Below, one piece after another: positions 7,663-14,555 of a DNA stretch of 23,372 nt. Every line of letters begins with the position of its first letter. Position 1 is the first letter of the stretch. The notes beneath the pieces were generated by a model that did not search any database, was not told the origin of the DNA, and was given only the letters and a program-made list of their open reading frames with translations. The translations under genes were made by a program, and so were the position numbers. This DNA comes from an uncultured Mycolicibacterium sp. (GTDB lineage: Bacteria > Actinomycetota > Actinomycetes > Mycobacteriales > Mycobacteriaceae), in NCBI RefSeq assembly GCF_937941905.1, contig NZ_CALDGS010000022.1, positions 1-23,372 on the forward strand, read 5' to 3'.

Positions 7663-8916
7663 GTGAGCGCCCACACCGACATCGGCGACACCGCACCGGC
7701 ATCGATGGGTGAGAGCGTGATCGCCGATGTGGCCGAAACCCTCGGCGGATCGCTCAACCTGCGCCGCACCGCGCTGCGACTGATCTCGCTCATCCAACCC
7801 CGGTTGGCGGACTGGGCGATGGTGGTGTTGCCGGACCCGCGGGCCGGTGTGCTCGTCGCGGTGGGTGACGCGGCCCCGGCCGGGGTTCCGCTCCGCCGCG
7901 CCGACCTCGATGATCTGCCGCTGGGCCGGGTGCTGCGCAGCGGATCCGTCGAACAGATCCACGACACCGACCTGGCCGGATTGATCCCCGTCGAACCGTT
8001 CCAGCAGTCCGCCGTCGCGCTGGCGCCGGCCGAGGTGGTCGCGGTGGGGTTGACCGCCCGCGGCAGCACCTTCGGCGCGTTGGTCGTGCTGCGACGGGGC
8101 GACACCGGCTTCCGCGCCGACGAACTCGACGTGGTGGCGCGGGTCGCCGACCGCGCGGCCGTGGCCTTCGATTCGGCGCGGCTCTACGAGGAGCAGGCCC
8201 GGGTGGCGTCGGTGCTGCAACAGAGTCTGCATCCGCCGTCCCTGCCGGACATCCCCGGTGTCCGGTTGGCGGCCTGCTACCGGCCCGCCGCCGAACACCT
8301 CGACATCGGTGGCGACTTCTACGACGTCACCGGCAGCGACCACGATTGGTTGATCGCCATCGGCGACGTGTGCGGTAAAGGGGTCGAGGCCGCCGCGCTG
8401 ACCGGCCAGACCCGTCAGAGTCTCAGAACCGCAGCACATTTCGACCGCAGCCCGGACGTCGTGCTCGGCGCGGTGAACAGTGTGCTGTGCGATCTGCGGG
8501 TGAAGCAGTTCGTCACGGTGCTGTGCGCGCGGATCCGTGCGCGTCCGGGTGGGGGCGTCGGGGTGGACCTGGCCACCGCGGGCCACCCGGCCCCGCTGAT
8601 CGTGCGCGGGGACGGCCGCGTCGAACAGGCCGAGGTGTACGGGACCGCCGCCGGCCTGGTCTCGGGCATGCGTTACGGTGCAACGGCTCTCGAACTCCAC
8701 CGCGGTGACACCATGGCGATGTTCACCGACGGCATCGATGAGGCGTGGGGCGCCGGCGGTCAGTACGGGATGGCGCGGCTGCACGCCCTGCTGCCGGCGT
8801 ACGCGGGCGCCGCACCGGAAGTGGTGTGCGAGGCGGTGGAGCAGGACGTCATGGAGTACCTCGACGGCCGCCCGCACGACGACATGGCGATGGTGGCCGT
8901 CACATGCGTCCGCTGA
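7663..8916 (+). CDS. GAF-PP2C (SpoIIE/RsbU-type) serine phosphatase
   Basis: 417-aa protein with a GAF-like sensory domain (about residues 20-175), a short coiled linker (LYEEQARVASVLQQSL) and a C-terminal SpoIIE/PP2C phosphatase domain (about 195-417). Metal-binding acidic residues are in place: GGDFYDV (D218), GDVCGKG (D235), TDG (D356) and the final DD pair (406-407). The linker plus LPDIPGVRLAACYRPA is typical of RsbU-like phosphatases, which dephosphorylate STAS anti-anti-sigma proteins to release a sigma factor. The STAS and kinase partners are not in the window. GTG 7663 is the longest start; ATG 7705 would trim the tail without harming a domain, and neither has a clear Shine-Dalgarno. 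Its last 13 nt overlap the cobalamin-binding gene, which points to coupled translation and a shared pathway. Confidence 0.88.
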   Translation: MSAHTDIGDTAPASMGESVIADVAETLGGSLNLRRTALRLISLIQPRLADWAMVVLPDPRAGVLVAVGDAAPAGVPLRRADLDDLPLGRVLRSGSVEQIHDTDLAGLIPVEPFQQSAVALAPAEVVAVGLTARGSTFGALVVLRRGDTGFRADELDVVARVADRAAVAFDSARLYEEQARVASVLQQSLHPPSLPDIPGVRLAACYRPAAEHLDIGGDFYDVTGSDHDWLIAIGDVCGKGVEAAALTGQTRQSLRTAAHFDRSPDVVLGAVNSVLCDLRVKQFVTVLCARIRARPGGGVGVDLATAGHPAPLIVRGDGRVEQAEVYGTAAGLVSGMRYGATALELHRGDTMAMFTDGIDEAWGAGGQYGMARLHALLPAYAGAAPEVVCEAVEQDVMEYLDGRPHDDMAMVAVTCVR

Positions 8917-9888
8917 CACCGCTGCGGGAAGCGCGGCAGCACTACGAGAACGCCCTGGCGGCCGACGACCGGACCGCCGTCGCCGGGCTGGTCGAGCGTC
9001 TGCTGGACGACGGGGTGGCGCCGCCGGACGTGTTGACCGGGGTGGTGGCGCCCGTGCAGCGCGCGATCGGTGAACGCTGGCAGCGCGGCGAATGGACGGT
9101 CGCGCAGGAACACGCCGCGACCGCGATGGCGATGGCGGCCACCGACGTCGTCGCGCGGCGGTTGAACCAGCTGCCGGTCACCGCCGGTCACGTGATCGTG
9201 ACCTGCGCGGAACGCGAATGGCACTGGCTGCCGGCCGCGATCATCGCCTGCGTGCTGCGGGCCGACGGGTGGCGGACGACCCAGCTGGGGCCGGCGACGC
9301 CGCCGATGCGGTTGAGCCGGTACATCCAGGATCTCGGGCCGGACGCGGTGGCGGTCAGCTGCTCGGTGCTCGGCGCGCTGCCCACCACCCGCCGGTTCAT
9401 CGAGGCCGCCACCGCGGCCGGGGTGCCCGTCATGGTCGGCGGCGCGGCCCTGGGCGCCGACGAACTCCGGGCGGCCGCACTGGGAGCTACCGCGTGGGCG
9501 CCCGACGCCCGGACAGCCCGGGACGTCATCACCACCCTGGCCACCGTGGTGCCGCCGGCGCCGCCGCTGCCCGCCGCGCCCGCGCGCGAACAACGCGCCC
9601 TCGACCTCGATCAGCCACGGCTGCTCGACGGCATCCGGCGGCAGTGGACGGTGACGGCCGGCGCGGCGTCCGGCCCCGCGGTGACCTCGCTGCGCACCGT
9701 CGCGCGCGAGGCACTGCCCCAGACCCTGCACGCGGTGTCGGCGGCCCTGCTCACCGGGGACACCCGACCGATCACCGAGACCGCCGTGTGGTTGTCCGAA
9801 CTGCTGGCCGCCCGCGGTGTGGAGGCGGACCCGGCGATCAGTGAACTCGGGGCCGTGCTGGCCGCGGCGCTGGTCGATCATCCGTTGA
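8904..9888 (+). CDS. CarH-type cobalamin-binding sensor protein lacking a DNA-binding domain
   Basis: Begins at ATG 8904 inside the phosphatase gene. Residues ~5-85 form a helical bundle containing W59-x9-E69-H70, the Wx9EH motif that packs over adenosylcobalamin in CarH/LitR photoreceptors. Residues ~95-215 form a Rossmann B12-binding domain with E105-W-H107 (lower-ligand histidine, ExH instead of DxH), S154-V-L156 (SxL) and G179-G180. No MerR helix-turn-helix precedes it. After a Pro/Ala linker come about 100 helical residues (LRTVAREALPQTL... to about 327) of unknown type, vaguely like RsbRD N-terminal domains. No in-frame stop occurs until 11597, deep in antisense to the glycosyltransferase. 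The coding signal fades at about 9885, and a TGA at 9886-9888 is one frame off, so the end given here is an estimate. Proposed role: light/B12 input to the phosphatase (inference). Confidence 0.75.
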
Positions 9889-11219
9889 GTGGATCTGGTG
9901 CGCCGGCACTTCCGGTGCGCGCCGACCGGTTGAGCGCGTCGGCGGCGACGATCCGCTCGAGGGTCGCGGCGATCGAGTCCAACGGCGCCGCGGACCGTAT
10001 CTCGCGGGCCAGCCGACGTGCGGCGGTGCGGTACCGGTCCTGGTCGCGGATGCGGTCGAAACCGGCCCGCAGCGCCCGCACCGTCGGCGTTGCCGTGCCG
10101 AGATCGATTCCGGCGCCGCAGAACTCGACCCGGGCCCCGATCTCGGCCTTGTCGGAGGTCTCCCCCGCCACGATGAGTGGCACCCCGTGGCTTAGCGCGT
10201 ACTGCACGCCGCCGTACCCGCCGTTGGTGATCATCACGTCGACGTGGGGCATCAGCATCCGGTACGGAAGCCAGTCGGTGACACGGGCATTACCCCGGGA
10301 CCCGGAATCCCGAGCGTTGTCCCGGCCGGCCGCCGGTGGTGGCGACCACCAGCACGTCAGGCCGGTCAGTCAGCGCCTCCAGCGTCGGCACGACCAACTG
10401 ATCGAGGTCGGTGTTGTCGAAGGTGCCCTGGGTGACGTGAACGACGGTGGCGGCGCTCCGGATGTCGTCCCACCAGGCGGGCAGGGTGACCCCGTCGAGG
10501 CCGGTGGGCAGCACCGGGCCGGCGAAGTCGACGGTGGACGGCAGATCGCCGCGGTGGTATTCGAAGCCGGGCACGCCCAGTTGGATCAGCCGGTCCGCCA
10601 AGGCGGGCCAATCGCTGAGAAACACCGGCGCCGGCCCGGCTCCGGCGGTGCGCAGTGCCCGGTCGAAGCGCCGCCGACTGCCCGCCATGATCACCCGGTG
10701 CGCCACCGCGGTCATACCGCGGTAGTCGACGCCGGGCCGCGGCCGCCACGCCATCCCGAACGGCGGGGTGTCGGCACTGGACAGGGTCAGCGGGCCCACG
10801 CTGCACACCAACAGCGGTGGGCGTGGGCGATCGTCGAGCAGCAGCGCCGCCGCACCGGTGAACGTCATGTCAACCAGGACAGCGTCGGCCGGCTCGCGGT
10901 CCAGCACGGAGCGAAGAGCCGCCGCCTGATGTCCCAGGGGCCGGATGTACACCGAGTCCAGCTCGGCTCGTCCCAGCAGGAACCGCCGGGCCTGCGACGG
11001 CAGGTACCGGGCCCACCACGGCGGGGCCGCGGGCGGGTCGATGGCGGTGCCGGCCGGCAGCGCGGTGAACCGCAAACCGGCTCGTGTCACCGCGTCGGCG
11101 AACTCGGTGGTCGTCAGCACGGTGACGGTGTGGCCGCGCGATCGCAGCGTCGCACCGATCTGCACCAGCGGCGCCACATGCCCGGAGAGCGGGGTGGCCG
11201 CCAGCAGATAACGCGCCAA
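9878..11219 (-). pseudogene. MGT-family (GT1) glycosyltransferase, interrupted by a one-base frameshift
   Basis: UDP-sugar-dependent macrolide-type glycosyltransferase, full length about 447 aa if repaired. The N-terminal acceptor domain begins LARYLLAATPLSGHVAPLV (TTG start at 11219, with GAGG 8 nt upstream at 11228-11231). The C-terminal donor domain contains HVTQGTFDN, then VTDWLPYRMLMPHVDVMI, TNGGYGGVQYALSHGVPLI and a DKAEIGARVEFCGAGIDL segment, which are the nucleotide-sugar site. The first frame stops at a TAA (10290-10292). The second frame is already coding from about 10320 (NARDSG then VTDWLPY), so one G is missing near 10321-10323, in a GGG run on the minus strand. The acceptor is unknown. 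It follows the luciferase-like gene on the same strand after 104 nt. Its 3' end abuts or overlaps the 3' end of the cobalamin gene. Confidence 0.8.
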
Positions 11220-11323
11220 GAACTCATCCTCACTACCCGACGACAACCGGCGCCCGAGCAACCGGGTTCGGGTCAACCCATAACCGCCCACCCCGGACGG
11301 CAAACATCGGATGAAACGGCGCT

Positions 11324-12341
11324 TCAGTCGGCCGAAAGTTGCCGGGCCACCGCCCCGTACCGTTCCATCTGCTCCGGCGTGTTCTGTGCGTTGTACAAGA
11401 CGAGCCGGGTCGCGACGCCCCCGTATCTGGCGCGCAGCGCGTCGGCCAGACCGTCCCAGGTCGACTCGGTGGTGAAGACCGCGAGATGCTCGTCGGTGAT
11501 CACCGCGGCCATGCCGGCGTGGTCGCGGGCCTTCTGCTTCTCGCGGATGCGCGCCGTGGTGCCCTCGAAACCGGCCTCATCCCAGATGAACGCGTAGTTC
11601 GGGGTGCTGCCGTAGAAGCTGAGCGCGGCGCGCGCCCGCTCCCGTTCGGTGTGCCGTTCCTCGTCGGTGTCGCCGACGACCGTGAGCACCGGCACGATGA
11701 GCGCGATGTCATCGGGCGACCGCTGCGATCTGGCCGCCCCGGCAGCCACATTCGGCAGCACATGCCGGGTGAGGTATCCGGGTTCACCGATCGGATGGAC
11801 GTGCACCCCGTCGGCGACCTCGCCGGCCATCCGCAGCATCCACGGATTGACCGCGGCCACATCGACTTTGGGGTCCGGTGCGTCGATCGGGCCCGGACTC
11901 CACTGCGGGGTGATGAAATCCAGCTCGTAGAACTCGCCGTGGTGGTCCAGGGTGCCGGTCCGGAACGCGGTGAAGCACGCCTTGACCGCGCGCACGTAGT
12001 CGCGCAGCCGGGGGCCCCGGGCGGTCGAACGGCATACCGTAGCGGCGCACCACGTGGGTGCGGACCTGGGTCCCGAGTCCCAACCGGAACTTTCCGCCGG
12101 TCGCCTCCTGAAGTTCCCACGCCGCGGCCGCGGTGACGAACGGGCTGCGGGGAAAGGCCACCGCCACCCCCGTCGACAACTCCAACCCGGGTGCCGCCTG
12201 CGATGCCACCGCGGCGTTGAGATAGGCGGTGCGGCCGGTTTCGGTGAACAGCAACCCGGAGAAACCGCACCGTTGCACCTGCCGGGCGGTGTCGCCGACA
12301 CGGCCGAGCGGCTGCGGGACCACCATCACATCGACGTGCAC
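11324..12341 (-). pseudogene. F420-dependent LLM-class oxidoreductase, interrupted by a one-base frameshift
   Basis: Luciferase-like TIM-barrel oxidoreductase, about 339 aa once repaired, resembling the mycobacterial TIGR03617/MSMEG_2256 group. The first frame (GTG 12341) reads HVDVMVVPQPLGR, GFSGLLFTETGRTAY, STGVAVAFPRSPF, AAAWELQEATGGKFRLGLG and RRYGMPFDRPGP. The frame then shifts to RLRDYVRAVKACF, FITPQWSPGP, KVDVAAVNPWMLRMAGEVADGVHVHP and ends GAVARQLSAD. The break is at a run of five C on the minus strand (12010-12014); removing one C restores continuity (RPGPRLRDY). F420 rather than FMN as cofactor is inferred from the family. TACGCT 6 nt before the GTG suggests a leaderless start, although ThrE ends only 24 nt upstream. 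Confidence 0.82.
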
Positions 12342-12347
12342 GTCCGC

Positions 12348-12353
12348 AGCGTA
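12348..12353 (-). promoter_or_regulatory. Possible leaderless -10 for the LLM oxidoreductase gene
   Basis: On the minus strand TACGCT is followed by 6 nt and GTG 12341. It lies in the 24-nt gap after thrE, so the gene could be transcribed both from here and by read-through. Confidence 0.4.
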
Positions 12354-12365
12354 CTGGCTCGGTGG

Positions 12366-14063
12366 CTATCGGTCCGGCGGCTCGCCGTTCTTACCGGGCT
12401 CCTGCCCGGCCCCGTCATCGGCCCCGGGATCGGCCCTGTCCTCGAGCCTGTCCTGGGGTTGGGGACGTTCGCTGTCGGGCCGGTCGTCGGGTTCGGCCTC
12501 CGCGGCGGGTCTGTCGGCCTGCGCGTCCTCGGCCTCGATCTCGGATTCCGGTTCCAGCGGCAGGCTCCGCAGCCGCGGCTCCAGCTTGCCGGCCTGCGGC
12601 GGTGCGGCCGGGCTCGGCCGCAACCGGACCACCCGGCCGACACCGCGACGCAGCCCGGGCGGACCGTCCTTGCGGAAGAACGCGCCGACCCGGCCCGCCC
12701 CGTACCGCAGCGGGGAGCCGACCAGCTCACCCAGCACCACACCGCTACCGATGCCCAACGCGATCGCCGACGCGGTCATCAGCTGCGCCAGACCGTCGTT
12801 GAACCGTCCTTCGACGGCGAACGCGAACACCGCCCGGAACACCGCCAGGCCGGGCAGCAGCGGGGTGATACCCGCGGTGGCGATCACCAACGCCGGCGCC
12901 TGCCGCCGGATCGACACCAGGGTGGCCAGCAGACCGACGCTGATCGCCGCCACGAACGTCGCCATGATCTGGCCCAGACCGGCCGCACCGACACCGAAGA
13001 TCACCACCGTGGCCAGCGCCGCCGCGACCCCGGTCATCGGCGCCGAGCGCATCGGTGTGTAACAGGCGATGGTCAGGCAGATCCCGGCCAGCGCCGACCC
13101 GACGATCGCGACGGTGATCGTTCTCGGCTCGGTCGGCACCACGAAGGTCTGCCCGACGTCGACGCGCAACTGGATCTCCACCCCGGCCAGCGAAGCGATC
13201 TGCAGGCCGGCGAGGATGCCGACCACGATCCCGGCGGTGAGGAACACCGCATCCCCCAGCCGCGCCAGCGCGGTGATCATGTGGCCGGTGAGCGCGTCCT
13301 GCATCGAACCGACCAGGGTCAGCCCGGCGAGCAGCACCACGATGCCGGTCGCCACCAGGGTGGTCACCCCCTGCCCGGCGTACTGGTAGGCGGCCACGGC
13401 GACCACCGTCGCGATGGTGGCGCCCACCACCTGCTGGAAGAAGAACGGTGTGCCGGCCCGGTTCAACAGCCGGTTCACCCGGTCGATGACCGCCGAGGTA
13501 AACGCGGCCAGAAAACAGGTGACCCAGGTGCCGCCCATCAGCATGGCGATACCGAAGGCGAAGCCGGCCCATCCGGCGGTGGCCAGCCAGCGGGGGTACG
13601 GATGCGGCTGCTCGGACAACTCGTCCATGGCCTCGTGGGCCTGATGCACCGACACCCCGCCGGAGGTGATCTCACGCACCAACCGGTCGAGCGCCGCCAG
13701 CCGGGTGAAGTCGGTCGACCGGGTCCGCACCGACCGCACGATCGTCACCGGCGGATGGTCGGCGTTCGGCAGCGCCGACACGATGATCGTCGTGAAGGTG
13801 ATGTCGACGACGCAGTCCTTGATCTGATACGCCTCGGCCACGTCCTGTGCGGTGGCGACGACGTCCGCGGTGCCCGACCCGCTCGACAACATCACCTCGG
13901 CGAGGCGGATGGTGAGATCGAGCACCTTGCGGGTGTGCAGTTCATCGAGACCGCCGGCGGCGCGGCGCTGACCCGCGCCGGGGGCCGGATCGCGAGTGCC
14001 GCGCAGGGCCAATCGCAGACCGCCGCGGAGGCGCGCCCGGCCGGTGCTTCGATCCTGGGTCAT
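12366..14063 (-). CDS. ThrE-family threonine/serine exporter with long acidic C-terminal tail
   Basis: 565-aa membrane protein. Residues ~40-150 form the cytoplasmic N-terminal ThrE region (LDLTIRLAEVMLSSGSGTADV, CVVDITFTTIIVSA). About ten hydrophobic helices follow to ~455, covering both ThrE halves, including WAGFAFGIAMLMGG, FFFQQVVGATIATVVA and the second half ATAGITPLLPGLAVFRA. The final ~100 residues are hydrophilic, rich in Pro, Glu, Asp and Arg, and look disordered. ThrE exports threonine and serine by proton-motive force in Corynebacterium glutamicum; here the substrate is inferred. The ATG overlaps the TGA of the NYN gene (ATGA at 14060-14063), so the two form an operon. No frame damage is seen, unlike the two genes downstream. 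Confidence 0.9.
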   Translation of the reverse strand: MTQDRSTGRARLRGGLRLALRGTRDPAPGAGQRRAAGGLDELHTRKVLDLTIRLAEVMLSSGSGTADVVATAQDVAEAYQIKDCVVDITFTTIIVSALPNADHPPVTIVRSVRTRSTDFTRLAALDRLVREITSGGVSVHQAHEAMDELSEQPHPYPRWLATAGWAGFAFGIAMLMGGTWVTCFLAAFTSAVIDRVNRLLNRAGTPFFFQQVVGATIATVVAVAAYQYAGQGVTTLVATGIVVLLAGLTLVGSMQDALTGHMITALARLGDAVFLTAGIVVGILAGLQIASLAGVEIQLRVDVGQTFVVPTEPRTITVAIVGSALAGICLTIACYTPMRSAPMTGVAAALATVVIFGVGAAGLGQIMATFVAAISVGLLATLVSIRRQAPALVIATAGITPLLPGLAVFRAVFAFAVEGRFNDGLAQLMTASAIALGIGSGVVLGELVGSPLRYGAGRVGAFFRKDGPPGLRRGVGRVVRLRPSPAAPPQAGKLEPRLRSLPLEPESEIEAEDAQADRPAAEAEPDDRPDSERPQPQDRLEDRADPGADDGAGQEPGKNGEPPDR

Positions 14064-14500
14064 TGTCCTGAACGGTAGTCAGTATCCGGCGAATCGCGCG
14101 ACCGCCGCGGCCGCCCGGCAGACCCGCCGTCGCCCCGACCGTCGATGAGGGCGCGGAACCTCGCGGCCGGATGGACCGCGACACCCAGTGACCGGACCCG
14201 TTCGGCCAGCGCCGCGTCCGAGGTCACCACCGTGATCAGCGCGGGGTCGTCGGCGGTGCGCACCAGCCGCACGATCTCGTCATCGGCGGCGTCGGCGGCG
14301 GCCCGCGGCGCGTGGGCGACGGTGAGCACCGACGACTCGATCGGCGTCGGATGTTCGAACACCACCGTCACCGAGTGCCCTTCCGCGGTGGCCCACCGCT
14401 CCAGCCGTCGCACCAGATCGTCCATCGCCCGGCGCCGGTCCCTCCACCAGCCGTCCGGGCGGCTGCCGATGACGTTCATGGCGTCGACGATCCAGCGCAC
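14060..14500 (-). CDS. NYN/PIN-like (YacP-type) RNase domain protein
   Basis: 146-aa cytoplasmic protein with the NYN fold. The N-terminal strand IVDAMNVIG carries D6 and N9. An acidic cluster ADDEIVRLV has D73/D74, and TVVTSDAALAERVRSLGV (S94-D95) closes the active site in the usual order. YacP/Rae1-type NYN proteins cleave RNA, often ribosome-associated mRNA; that activity is inferred. The last ~30 residues are a basic, disordered tail (RPRRSRD). GTG 14500 is supported by TACCGT 7 nt upstream, giving a leaderless transcript. It is coupled to thrE by an ATGA overlap and divergent from the monoamine oxidase gene. Confidence 0.82.
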   Translation of the reverse strand: MRWIVDAMNVIGSRPDGWWRDRRRAMDDLVRRLERWATAEGHSVTVVFEHPTPIESSVLTVAHAPRAAADAADDEIVRLVRTADDPALITVVTSDAALAERVRSLGVAVHPAARFRALIDGRGDGGSAGRPRRSRDSPDTDYRSGQ

Positions 14501-14507
14501 AGAGTCG

Positions 14508-14513
14508 ACGGTA
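14508..14513 (-). promoter_or_regulatory. -10 element of a leaderless promoter for the NYN-thrE operon
   Basis: On the minus strand TACCGT is followed by 7 nt and GTG 14500. It falls where the -35 of the opposing monoamine oxidase promoter would be. Confidence 0.5.
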
Positions 14514-14531
14514 CGGACCGGCCGGGTTCAC

Positions 14532-14551
14532 TACATTCACCGGGCAGGAGG
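14532..14551 (+). promoter_or_regulatory. -10 element and Shine-Dalgarno for the monoamine oxidase gene
   Basis: TACATT (14532-14537) predicts transcription from about 14544. AGGAGG (14546-14551) follows at once, 4 nt before the ATG at 14556, so the leader would be only about 12 nt. This is the strongest ribosome-binding site in the window. Confidence 0.5.
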
Positions 14552-14555
14552 CACG

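Noticed and set aside
11275..11306. SigF-like promoter (GTTT-N16-GGTTAT, minus strand) ahead of the glycosyltransferase gene
   Set aside because: The -10 half differs from GGGTAT and there is no independent support, although a partner-switching phosphatase lies nearby.
12054..14078. A 674-codon plus-strand frame opposite thrE
   Set aside because: It is rich in Arg, His, Gln and Asp with no domain, and the minus strand encodes an intact membrane protein there.
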